A stretch of 23,196 bases of DNA. It comes from UMGS1307 sp964523005 (GTDB lineage Bacteria; Bacillota; Clostridia; Oscillospirales; CAG-382). The notes under the pieces were generated by a model. It saw only the letters and a program-made list of their open reading frames with translations, had not been told where the DNA came from and ran no database searches. Numbering within the stretch: the stretch's first letter is position 1; every line of letters starts with the position of its first letter. Position numbers and translations under genes: made by a program. Where the stretch lies: positions 1-23,196 of the forward strand of contig CAZFZL010000013.1 of NCBI GenBank assembly GCA_964523005.1, given 5' to 3'. Positions 1 through 7,227 of the stretch are shown here, piece after piece.

Positions 1-570
1 GTTCTGTCCAGGTGTGGATTCCACGGGTGTTGTGTAATTGACGAGCGTGTATTCGCCCATTTCGGACCATACTGTGTTGTCGAGGCCGTCTTCCCAGTCT
101 TCCGAGAAAACAACGTTGCCGGCGGAATCCTTGATGGTGATATCGTCGAAGCATACAGCGCCGGTAGCGATGTTGAAGCCTATCTGCACTCTCAGGTGAC
201 CGCAGTTGGAGCCGAGCGTGAAGTCGTGCGAAAGCTCTTCCCAATCGCCTGCTTCAGTAGCGGTGTCGCAATCGAGCCATTGGCCGAGGTTGTCGCCGAA
301 CGTTTCAACGGTATTATCGGCGCTAACGAACTCATACCAGCTGTAATAAGCAAATCCGCCGTTTGCTTCGATGTCTTCGACCTTTCTCTTTAGTGAAATG
401 GTGTACGTTTCGCCTGCCGTGAGGTCGGCGCCGTCGAATCTCACAGTGAGAACGGCGCTTGTGATCTTGATGTAGGCGGTATCATTTGCGGCGCTTGCCG
501 GGATAGCTGCAAGGGATATGAGCAGCGCGAGCATTGCGGCGCAAAGCATGATTCTTGAAAATCTTTTCAT
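1..570 (-). CDS. Secreted jelly-roll (CBM-like) protein, 3' part cut by window edge
   Basis: The reading frame is open from an ATG at 570 to the left edge: 190 codons with no stop, so the C-terminal part is missing. AAGGA lies about 9 nt upstream. Residues 1-25 are a classical signal peptide (MKRF start, hydrophobic core, likely cleavage after PASA), so the protein is exported by Sec and has no lipobox. Residues ~30-150 look like a beta-sandwich carbohydrate-binding fold of the CBM4/9 type: alternating beta strands ending in a FDDITI strand, the usual last strand of these modules, followed by a second strand-rich segment with EDWEDG. It is the last visible gene of the minus-strand operon, 53 nt after the pectate-lyase-like gene. 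A catalytic domain could follow outside the window. The family is assigned from pattern only; the exact CBM family and ligand are unknown. Confidence 0.75.
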   Translation of the reverse strand, partial: MKRFSRIMLCAAMLALLISLAAIPASAANDTAYIKITSAVLTVRFDGADLTAGETYTISLKRKVEDIEANGGFAYYSWYEFVSADNTVETFGDNLGQWLDCDTATEAGDWEELSHDFTLGSNCGHLRVQIGFNIATGAVCFDDITIKDSAGNVVFSEDWEDGLDNTVWSEMGEYTLVNYTTPVESTPGQN

Positions 571-623
571 TATAATCATTCCTTTTTTAAAAATTTTGAA
601 CAAGCGTTTTCGGATAATAAATG

Positions 624-1976
624 TTATTTCTGCGCCTGCCAATAGAACGAGACAATCTCGCCTTTTGCGGGTGCTTTTGTGAACGTAACGGTTACTCTTT
701 TGTCGTCAGCGGTTACATAATAGGTGCCTTCGGCTGCTGCGGCGGAGGACGGGGTGACGTTTACGAACGAGGGTGTTTTACCGACCGAATGAACTACGGT
801 GAAGACTGTTTTTGTTCCGTCGCCGGTGAAGCTTGCTGAGCCTTGGTCGGAATCGTTTATAACATATGTTGTGGAATCGTAAACCTGGAGGTTCGTTATT
901 GCCAGCTTTCCGGCACTGCTTTTCGGCTCTACTATTCCGGCGTAGGTCACAACGGTGCATGAATCGAGTGTTACGACACCGACAGCATTCGAAGCGTCAA
1001 AAAGAAAATAGTTTTTTCCGTCAGCAGACGAGTTGAGCATACAGTCACGGAAGGTCATGTTCATGACGCGTGTGTTGGCGTTCGTTATAGAGAGTATACC
1101 CTGGGCTGCTGTTTCGAACCATGTTCCGACGAAATCGCACGGGCGGGTGCCGTTCTTGCTCGGTACGAGTATATCGATCGTGTTGGCTGCGAAGATACCG
1201 CCGATTACGTGCACGCCGTCAAACGATTCGCCGTTGAGATAATCGAGCACAAGTCCTGCCTTGCATGTGGATACACGAGGGTGGATTATCGTGTTTCCCG
1301 AACCGTAGAGGTGGAATCCGTAGGTGCAGTCGCTCATAAATATGTTTTCAAAGTAGCAGTCGAAGATGCCGACACCATCCGGCTCGGCGTCGCCGGAGAT
1401 TCCGCAGTACAGTCCGTAGAAAACGAGATCCTTGAAAGAGCCGATCGCCGAGTTGTAGTTGGTGAGCGTCGAGCCGCCGAGTATGCCGGTGACCTTAGAG
1501 ACAGCGCTTCTTTTTTTGAAGAATATGCCTTCTACCGACGTGCCCCAGAGCGATTCGTTCGAGGTATCTATCATCGCGCTTTCACTGCCGCCTGCCCATA
1601 CGAGGTACGTTGCCCATGCGCCATCGCCCTTGATGCTGACCTTGGCCTTTTTTATCAGCGTTTCGGCTATCGCATATTCGCCTTCCGGCAGATATACCAC
1701 ACCGCCGCCGGCAGACGCGCAGGCGTTTATCGCTGATTGTATTGCGGCGCTGTCGTCAAAGCCGTTTCCACGTGCGCCGTAGTCTTTTACATTATATACT
1801 CTCACGGTCTCAGAATCCTCCTTGGCAGATGTATCACCTGCTTTACTTTCTTCCTGTGTGCTTTCCTGTGAAGCGTCTGTGCTTAACGTCGAGTCTGATG
1901 CGTCAGAAGGTGTACACGAAACGAACAGCGTCATTGTAATCAGAAGCGTCAGTACGGCCGCTATGATTTTTTTCAT
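624..1976 (-). CDS. Pectate-lyase-fold lipoprotein (right-handed beta-helix)
   Basis: This 450-aa protein starts MKKI, has a hydrophobic core and a lipobox ending LFVSC, then a Ser/Thr/Asp/Glu-rich linker to about residue 58, so it is probably a lipoprotein on the outer face of the membrane. From residue ~60 the signature VYNVKDYGARGNGFDDSAAI, followed by a GGGVVYLPEGEY block, is typical of the pectate lyase superfamily (Pectate_lyase_3) N-terminus found in polygalacturonases and phage tailspikes. A beta-helix follows to ~375. Residues ~380-450 form a separate C-terminal beta domain (motifs GDGTKTVF, GKTPSFVNVTP, YYVTADD, VTFTKAP). A strong AAAGGAG lies 10 nt upstream, inside the end of the preceding gene, whose stop is 1 nt away, so translation is probably coupled. 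Substrate is unknown; homogalacturonan or another uronic-acid polymer is only a guess from the fold. Confidence 0.85.
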   Translation of the reverse strand: MKKIIAAVLTLLITMTLFVSCTPSDASDSTLSTDASQESTQEESKAGDTSAKEDSETVRVYNVKDYGARGNGFDDSAAIQSAINACASAGGGVVYLPEGEYAIAETLIKKAKVSIKGDGAWATYLVWAGGSESAMIDTSNESLWGTSVEGIFFKKRSAVSKVTGILGGSTLTNYNSAIGSFKDLVFYGLYCGISGDAEPDGVGIFDCYFENIFMSDCTYGFHLYGSGNTIIHPRVSTCKAGLVLDYLNGESFDGVHVIGGIFAANTIDILVPSKNGTRPCDFVGTWFETAAQGILSITNANTRVMNMTFRDCMLNSSADGKNYFLFDASNAVGVVTLDSCTVVTYAGIVEPKSSAGKLAITNLQVYDSTTYVINDSDQGSASFTGDGTKTVFTVVHSVGKTPSFVNVTPSSAAAAEGTYYVTADDKRVTVTFTKAPAKGEIVSFYWQAQK

Positions 1977-1977
1977 A

Positions 1978-3162
1978 TTATAAGATCTCCTTTACGCCGA
2001 GCAGTCCATCCATTATTGTTGAATTACACCAGCCGGTATAGACGGAATACATTCCGCCCTCGTCAATTTCGTTGTTCTGATCGGCAGTGCCTTCCCAGCA
2101 GCATTTGACCGGGTTATACATCCCGCGCCATGCACCGTCCCACAAAGGGTTTTCATTGCGGCACTGTATGTTTATCAGGAACGAAGCGAGATTGATTGCC
2201 GCCGTGCGGTAGCTCTCGTCGCCTGTAAGGGTGTATGCTTCAACGAGACCCATCAGCGCGAAGCCTTCAGTATAAACAAGGTCGCAAAGAATCGGGTTGT
2301 CCTGGAGCGACGCATTGAGGCTTTCGCTGTCGCTGTTTATGACACCGCCGCTTTCGTGGCAAAGCGAGAGAACATACGCACCGACCTTGTCGAGTGCGAT
2401 ACGATATCCGGCATCGGGAATGCTGCGCAGTATGCGGGCAATACAGAATAGCGCAATACTGCTTTCGGAGGACGGCGGACGCCAATCCTCGTGCTTCAAC
2501 AGCTCATAGGTTGTTGCAAATCTGCCGCTTGCGAGCTGAAGGTCGAGCAGATATTTCATTGAGCTGCGGACGCTTTTGTGATACCTCTCATCACCGGTAA
2601 GGCCGTAAAGCTGCGCTATTCCTGCGGCAAGCCAGAAAATGAAGCACGGACCCTTGTACAGTCCCTGTGTTCTGAACTCGTCTTTGCGGAAGAACCAGCC
2701 CTCGGGACGCTGGACGGAAAGCCAGTAATCGGCGAGATGCTTAGCCGCTTCAAGCAGCCGTTCATCCTTTGTTTGTGAATACATATCGCAAAGCGCGATA
2801 AGCACCTTGCCGTTGTCGTTTTGGAAACGCACCTGACCGCTCAGGTCAGAGTATTCGCCGTTGTAAAGGTAGAACGGGAACGAGCCGTACCAAGCGGACA
2901 ACGGATCGTTGTCGGAAACGGACAGCAGCCAGTTTACGATGTTTTCATAAATGTCGTGCTGGTCTTCTCTTTTACGCTTGAGAATTACTCTGGCGATTTC
3001 CGCGTTGCAGTCTGGACGCGTCCAGCAGATGCGGCGGTTGACATTGATCCTTATGCGCTCGTATACTCCGACGGAGCCGCGGTTGTAGCTGAGCATCTGA
3101 TTTTCTATCCAACCAAGGCAGGAGTCGACGCTCTCAAGGATTTTTTCGTTTGACAGATTCAT
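1978..3162 (-). CDS. Cytoplasmic (alpha/alpha)-barrel, six-hairpin glycosidase-like protein
   Basis: This 394-aa protein has no signal peptide, so it is probably cytoplasmic. It is nearly all helical and built of repeated helix pairs with motifs such as LIALCDMYSQTKDERLLEAAKHLADYW broken into similar units (LYGLTGDERYHKS, AYTLTGDESYRTAA). The recurring 'TGDERY/SYR' turn is typical of six-hairpin (alpha/alpha)6 toroids: GH88/GH105 unsaturated uronyl hydrolases, GH127-type and related families. Aromatic and acidic residues cluster near WYGSFPFYLYNG and at the C-terminal WDGAWRGMYN. I cannot pick a GH family or name catalytic residues from sequence alone. It sits 20 nt after the second solute-binding protein and 1 nt before the pectate-lyase-like lipoprotein. 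That position would suit a hydrolase acting on imported oligosaccharides, such as unsaturated uronides from lyase action (inference). Confidence 0.8.
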   Translation of the reverse strand: MNLSNEKILESVDSCLGWIENQMLSYNRGSVGVYERIRINVNRRICWTRPDCNAEIARVILKRKREDQHDIYENIVNWLLSVSDNDPLSAWYGSFPFYLYNGEYSDLSGQVRFQNDNGKVLIALCDMYSQTKDERLLEAAKHLADYWLSVQRPEGWFFRKDEFRTQGLYKGPCFIFWLAAGIAQLYGLTGDERYHKSVRSSMKYLLDLQLASGRFATTYELLKHEDWRPPSSESSIALFCIARILRSIPDAGYRIALDKVGAYVLSLCHESGGVINSDSESLNASLQDNPILCDLVYTEGFALMGLVEAYTLTGDESYRTAAINLASFLINIQCRNENPLWDGAWRGMYNPVKCCWEGTADQNNEIDEGGMYSVYTGWCNSTIMDGLLGVKEIL

Positions 3163-3182
3163 TGTCGATGTGTTTCTCTCTT

Positions 3183-4682
3183 TCAGTTGTTCTTGTTGAA
3201 TGCAGCCAGGTCTTCTTCAAGCTGTGCTTCTGCCACAGGAAGATTTGCTTCGTAAAGTGAGCGGAAATTGTTAGCGGAGGAGTTGATGAGGGCATGGAGT
3301 ACTTTGAAGTTGAGGTTGCCCCACTGATAGACATGGCCGATATCGCAGCCGACTGTGCTGTATATGATATCGAGCATTTCCTGACTTTCGTCATCGCGGG
3401 TCTGCTGATATTTCAACGCCTTTTCGATGTATGCGGGGGTGATGATGTTGCGCGATTCCGCGCCGAGCACTTCCATTACGATCGATGCGCGCTCTGTACG
3501 CTCGTCGTCAAGTATCGAGGATATGCATATCCCGTGCGCTCCGTATGAATAGAGGAACGTCTCATAGTTCTCCTGATCATCGGTGAACAGCGGCATAGGA
3601 AGAATTCCGAAATCTACCTTCATTTCGCGAAGCGAAAGCACGCCGGCGAGACTTGAGAAATAGAGAAGATTACGGCCTTCGACGAACGCCTGAGTGAGAA
3701 GCTGACCGGGCCATTGGGCTACTCCGAAATAATCGTTTGCGCACACAAAATAATCTTTGTTCTGCATAAGCTCAAGGATCTTACTGACTGCGTTGACGTT
3801 CTTTTCGTTGTATATTGTGATTTCCGGAATGCCTTCATCGTCTTTTTCGGCGAGTCGTCCGCCGGCTGCGTAGAACAGTCCCCATATCTGGTCGTACTGT
3901 CCGCCGACGCCGTAGGTGTCTTCATAGGTTATCTTGCCGTCGTTGTTTTCGTCGTTCTTGACGAGAACGCTCCATTCGAGGATCTTATCCATAGTCCATG
4001 CGTTGCTCTTTACAAGCTCGTAGGGGTTTTCAAGTCCGTATGACGAATGCATTTCCTTGTTGTAGACGATGCACGCTGCGTTTGCTATGGTGCGATAGCT
4101 GATATCACCCATCGCGAAGAACAGCTTGTCATCGATTTTCATGGTGTCGTTACAGTAATCGTACCACCAGTCTTCCTTCAGACCGTGCAGATACTCGAGA
4201 TCCAGAAGATCCTGAAGATAACCGTCTCTCCCAAGCGTCGCGCAAAAGATAAGGCGCGGACGCACGAGGTCGTAGGCGGCGTTTCCGGAGTTGACATCGT
4301 TCATAATGGCTTCGTACATCGGGTTGGATGAGCCGTCGTCATAGATCATTATTTCTTCGATGTTTATGTGAAGCATATCCTCAACAGAAGCGTTTCGCGC
4401 AAACACAGCGTCGTTGATGGTGTCGGCGATATACTCCTCACCGTCGGAGCCGCCGAACTCAGGGTTGGTAATGGTGGTGGATGTGTAGGTCGTAAGGATG
4501 ACGAACTTTTCGTTGTTGTAGTCGACGTCGGGGACATCTGCGACGCTTTTATTGCTTTCGCTCGATTCGGATTCGACGGTTGAAGAAGCCGGCGTTGAGG
4601 AATCGTGATTGCTGTTGTCACAGCTGCAGAAGGTGATCAAAAGCATTACAGCGCAGAGAATAAAGCACATGAGTTTTTTCAT
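3183..4682 (-). CDS. Extracellular solute-binding lipoprotein (ABC sugar-type), copy 2
   Basis: This 499-aa protein has a lipoprotein signal peptide (MKKLMCFILC core, Cys of FCSC as lipidation site), then a Ser/Glu-rich tether to ~residue 48 and a family 1-like solute-binding fold. Family hallmarks include the DTINDAVFARNASVEDM segment near residue 85 (the 'NDAVxxRNxxVE' motif of this clostridial group), a central hinge with MDKILEWS, a FGILPMPLF stretch after the second lobe, and a C-terminal helix bundle. It would capture an oligosaccharide for an ABC importer. The preceding gene is a paralogue of the same fold and family, ending 28 nt upstream. AAAGGA lies about 13 nt before the ATG, a rather long gap. 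No permease or ATPase gene is visible in the operon. The ligand cannot be told from sequence. Confidence 0.88.
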   Translation of the reverse strand: MKKLMCFILCAVMLLITFCSCDNSNHDSSTPASSTVESESSESNKSVADVPDVDYNNEKFVILTTYTSTTITNPEFGGSDGEEYIADTINDAVFARNASVEDMLHINIEEIMIYDDGSSNPMYEAIMNDVNSGNAAYDLVRPRLIFCATLGRDGYLQDLLDLEYLHGLKEDWWYDYCNDTMKIDDKLFFAMGDISYRTIANAACIVYNKEMHSSYGLENPYELVKSNAWTMDKILEWSVLVKNDENNDGKITYEDTYGVGGQYDQIWGLFYAAGGRLAEKDDEGIPEITIYNEKNVNAVSKILELMQNKDYFVCANDYFGVAQWPGQLLTQAFVEGRNLLYFSSLAGVLSLREMKVDFGILPMPLFTDDQENYETFLYSYGAHGICISSILDDERTERASIVMEVLGAESRNIITPAYIEKALKYQQTRDDESQEMLDIIYSTVGCDIGHVYQWGNLNFKVLHALINSSANNFRSLYEANLPVAEAQLEEDLAAFNKNN

Positions 4683-4710
4683 TTTTCAATTAATTTCCTT
4701 TATTATGTAT

Positions 4711-6147
4711 TTATTTGTCAGATGCGTATTCTTCAAGGGTTGATTCGATATCTGCGAGGACAGCGGATTTGATCGCGCCGAATGCGGACACAAAATCACG
4801 GCTTGTACGGTCGTTGAGTGTTTGGATTATAGAGCGGATTCCGCCCCAGCCGTATATGAAGCCCATGTCGTAGGCTCTTGATTTGAAGATTATGTCGAGC
4901 ATCTCTTCGCTGTCGTTGTCCTGGAGATCACGGTACATGAGCGTTTGCTCGTAATATGCTTTAGTCAGAGTGTCGGTGGAATAATAAGCCATGGCTTCGA
5001 CGGCGAGAGTGGCGTTGTCAAGCTTGTCAGCGTTTTTCGGGAAGCATATTGCCGGAACGAGTCCCGTGCTGACGAAGCATATATAATCCTCCTGGTTCTC
5101 ATCCGCAAGCGGATAAGGGAGTATACCGAATTCAAAATCCTTCGCGTAGCGGAATTGTTTTATATCAATAAGCGCGAAGGTGGTAAAAATGATCTGCTTG
5201 TTTGTGAACATTTCGCAAATCGTTTCAAATGTGGCGCAGCCGGCCGTCTTGTTTGTAACAACGTCATCGGCGAACGCGACATCAAATACGTTGTTGAGTA
5301 TGGTAACGTTTGCTTCGGAGTCCATGACGAGCTGTATTGTGCCGTCTTCGTTTGTGGTCGTTCTGCCTCCGCAGCCGAAGAAGAATGAATGGGTGGCATT
5401 GAAGGCGACATGGAGACCGTATTTATCTTCGTTGTTCCACTTTGAATCACCGTTGTCCGAGGTGAATTCGCGCGACATCTCATAGACGTTGTCGAGAGTC
5501 CATTTGTTGTCCTTCACCATGTCGTAGGGGCTTTCCATGCCGTTGTCGCTGACGAGGCGTTTGTTGAAGAACATGACCATGGTGCAGTCGTTGTCAAGCG
5601 TTGATATATCGCCGGTCGTCATATAGAGCTTTCCGGCGAGCTCAAGGCTTTCGTTCGCTGCCTGATCCCAATAAGCGTTTTTGAGGTTCAGGTTTTCGAG
5701 CGAATTGAGGTCGTAGAGATAGCCGTCTGCCGCGACTGACACCGCGTCGTTCATCATCGGCATATATACGTCGTAATACGTTATCCCGGAGTCGACGTTC
5801 GTGCGTATTTTGTCGGATATTGCACTGCTCTTTTCAGCGAGGATCGAGCATTTGTAATAGTCCTCGACCGTAGCGTTGCGGTTGAACACTGCATCATTGA
5901 TTACTTCGTTGTTAAGCTCTTCTGCATATATTTCGAACGATTCGTAATATGCATAGGTGTTGTCCGGGACGAGAAAGATAATCTCATCGCCTTCCATGTC
6001 CTTTTTTTTGAGCTCAAAGGTGCTTTCCGCCTCTGAAGCTTCGGCGCTTTCAACGCTTGATACTTCAGGCGGGTTGTTAACGCATGACGCGAGCATCGAC
6101 GAGAGAATCAGTAGCACGAGGGTGAGAGAGAAAAGCATTTTTTTCAT
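4711..6147 (-). CDS. Extracellular solute-binding lipoprotein (ABC sugar-type), copy 1
   Basis: This 478-aa lipoprotein starts MKKMLFS, has a near-perfect lipobox (LASC, Cys at ~21) and a Ser/Glu-rich linker, then a solute-binding fold. It has the same landmarks as its downstream neighbour: EVINDAVFNRNATVEDY near residue 80, a KWTLDNVYEMS hinge helix, FGILPYPLADENQEDY, and a C-terminal SRDFVSAFGAI helix. The open frame runs back to 6447, but that extension reads antisense-like and basic. The start at 6147 is chosen because it gives a clean signal peptide and has AAAGGA 7 nt upstream. It follows the regulator gene by 20 nt and precedes its paralogue by 28 nt, so all three are probably co-transcribed. 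The likely role is sugar or oligosaccharide capture at the membrane surface; the ligand is unknown. Confidence 0.9.
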   Translation of the reverse strand: MKKMLFSLTLVLLILSSMLASCVNNPPEVSSVESAEASEAESTFELKKKDMEGDEIIFLVPDNTYAYYESFEIYAEELNNEVINDAVFNRNATVEDYYKCSILAEKSSAISDKIRTNVDSGITYYDVYMPMMNDAVSVAADGYLYDLNSLENLNLKNAYWDQAANESLELAGKLYMTTGDISTLDNDCTMVMFFNKRLVSDNGMESPYDMVKDNKWTLDNVYEMSREFTSDNGDSKWNNEDKYGLHVAFNATHSFFFGCGGRTTTNEDGTIQLVMDSEANVTILNNVFDVAFADDVVTNKTAGCATFETICEMFTNKQIIFTTFALIDIKQFRYAKDFEFGILPYPLADENQEDYICFVSTGLVPAICFPKNADKLDNATLAVEAMAYYSTDTLTKAYYEQTLMYRDLQDNDSEEMLDIIFKSRAYDMGFIYGWGGIRSIIQTLNDRTSRDFVSAFGAIKSAVLADIESTLEEYASDK

Positions 6148-6154
6148 TTGTTTT

Positions 6155-6160
6155 TCCTTT
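6155..6160 (-). promoter_or_regulatory. Ribosome binding site fixing the start at 6147
   Basis: AAAGGA on the minus strand sits 7 nt before the ATG at 6147. It supports the internal start that begins the lipoprotein signal peptide rather than the open-frame extension 300 nt upstream, which overlaps the regulator gene. Confidence 0.75.
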
Positions 6161-6167
6161 CGGCTTT

Positions 6168-7100
6168 TTATTTTTTTATATATCTGCAGCTTGCTCCGGA
6201 GCCGATTTTTTCGAGAAGTCCCGCTGAGACGAGTCCGGATACTACTCTGCCCGCCATTGTCTGCGACACTTTCAACAGCTCCTGGGCCGTTTTCCTTGTA
6301 ATGCAGCTGTTTTCCAGAACGTATGTCATGACTGCTTTTTCGTGCGCGGTGAACCGCGCGGAGGACGTTGAGAGGTCGGGGAGCGAAACGATGAACACAT
6401 TGTCTGACACACGCACCGACACCTTCAGCTCGCTTTCCCTGTAGCATTCACCGATGCGCCCAAGCCCGGAACCGCTTACGCTGATGTCTTCGCACAGGGC
6501 GAAAATCTCGGCGAGCAGCGGATTGCGCGGCTGGCTCATACCTACGAGTATATCGTTCGGCGTGAGCGCTCCGATGAGTCCGCCTATCGACAGTATTTCG
6601 ATGCGCTCACTGTATATATTAATAAGAATGCTTCCGCTGAATTCGTAACTGCGGTGGATCACTGCGTTTGAAAGCGCTTCACATATCGCATGCGGCGGAT
6701 AGTGCGAGGCGGCATATCGAGAAGTGATATATTCACACGCCTGACGGTACTGGCTGAGCACACTGCCGCATAAATCAGTGTGTTCGATAAATTTCGTCTT
6801 GGAATTTCCCTCGAAGGTGCTGATCTTTATGGTGTGATTGCATTCGTCGGACAGTAAAAGCGCAAGGTTTGTGTAGAACAACGAATCGTTGACAAGCCCG
6901 CGTTTTTTATACAGCGCTCTGTCCGGCTTGACCCCGACGGCTTTGAGTGCTTCATCGAAATATCCGAAGCTGAGCTTCTGCTCCGGCGAACGCAGCTTTT
7001 CATATTGTGTTATTTCTTCTCCTGATACGGCCTGCTTGCCTGATCCGAAACGAATATCCTCAAACAACAGCGAGCCCTGACTCTTCATGTGCTCCGGCAC
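6168..7100 (-). CDS. ATP-binding (GHKL-like) winged-helix transcriptional regulator, COG2865-type, AlbA_2 domain missing
   Basis: This 310-aa protein matches the C-terminal two thirds of COG2865 regulators, which usually carry AlbA_2 (Schlafen-like), an ATP-binding HATPase_c_4 domain and a winged helix. Residues ~141-152 give the ATPase N-box-like EALSNAVIHRSY. IEILSIGGL (~167-175) and the QPRNPLLAEIF block with SGSGLGRI after it match the family's G-box region. Residues ~240-310 read as a winged helix (TRKTAQELLKVS recognition region, LLEKIGSG wing). The N-terminus starts at an IRFGSGKQ segment, which resembles the last strand of AlbA_2 (IRxGSSS), so that domain is essentially absent. The start is GTG at 7100 with GAGAGGA about 9 nt upstream; an in-frame ATG at 7088 with GGAG 3 nt before it is an alternative. 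It is first in the operon, with three direct repeats at its promoter, so autoregulation is likely. Confidence 0.82.
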   Translation of the reverse strand: MPEHMKSQGSLLFEDIRFGSGKQAVSGEEITQYEKLRSPEQKLSFGYFDEALKAVGVKPDRALYKKRGLVNDSLFYTNLALLLSDECNHTIKISTFEGNSKTKFIEHTDLCGSVLSQYRQACEYITSRYAASHYPPHAICEALSNAVIHRSYEFSGSILINIYSERIEILSIGGLIGALTPNDILVGMSQPRNPLLAEIFALCEDISVSGSGLGRIGECYRESELKVSVRVSDNVFIVSLPDLSTSSARFTAHEKAVMTYVLENSCITRKTAQELLKVSQTMAGRVVSGLVSAGLLEKIGSGASCRYIKK

Positions 7101-7114
7101 CGACTCACATCCTC

Positions 7115-7144
7115 TCTAACACTTATCTGACACCACTCTAACAC
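7115..7144. promoter_or_regulatory. Operator: three 8-bp direct repeats, 11-bp period
   Basis: On the plus strand TCTAACAC (7115-7122), TCTGACAC (7126-7133) and TCTAACAC (7137-7144) are separated by 3-nt spacers, an exact 11-bp period that puts all copies on one face of the helix. They cover the -10 box and probable start site of the minus-strand operon and end 28 bp before the -35 of the divergent gene. The regulator encoded immediately downstream on the minus strand is the natural candidate to bind here, which is inference. Confidence 0.8.
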
Positions 7145-7163
7145 ATCTTTGCGTGCTTGTCAA
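7135..7163 (-). promoter_or_regulatory. Promoter of the minus-strand regulator/solute-binding/lyase operon
   Basis: On the minus strand TTGACA (7163-7158) is followed by a 17-bp spacer and TAGAGT (7140-7135). The -35 is consensus and the -10 keeps TAnnnT. Transcription would start near 7128 and leave a leader of about 28 nt before the GTG at 7100. The third direct repeat overlaps the -10, which fits repression. Confidence 0.7.
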
Positions 7164-7171
7164 TAATTATC

Positions 7172-7199
7172 TTGACTTTTTTTTACGATATGTTAAAAT
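7172..7199 (+). promoter_or_regulatory. Promoter of the DUF4838 gene (extended -10)
   Basis: TTGACT (7172-7177), a 16-bp spacer and TAAAAT (7194-7199) preceded by TGT, giving an extended -10. The divergent minus-strand -35 (7158-7163) is only 8 bp away, so the two promoters are back to back. Confidence 0.72.
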
Positions 7200-7213
7200 T
7201 GTATTATCATTTT

Positions 7214-7220
7214 GGAGGTG
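7214..7220 (+). promoter_or_regulatory. Ribosome binding site fixing the start at 7228
   Basis: GGAGGTG lies 7 nt before the ATG at 7228. The open frame extends to 7153, but that would place the start upstream of the promoter, so 7228 is the real start. Confidence 0.85.
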
Positions 7221-7227
7221 TATTTAT

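Noticed and set aside
6148..6447. N-terminal extension of the first solute-binding protein back to 6447
   Set aside because: It overlaps the regulator gene, is basic and motif-free, and would bury the signal peptide and lipobox. The start at 6147 has AAAGGA at 7 nt.
7153..7227. Upstream start of the DUF4838 gene at 7153
   Set aside because: It would begin before the -35/-10 pair. GGAGGTG 7 nt before 7228 decides the start.
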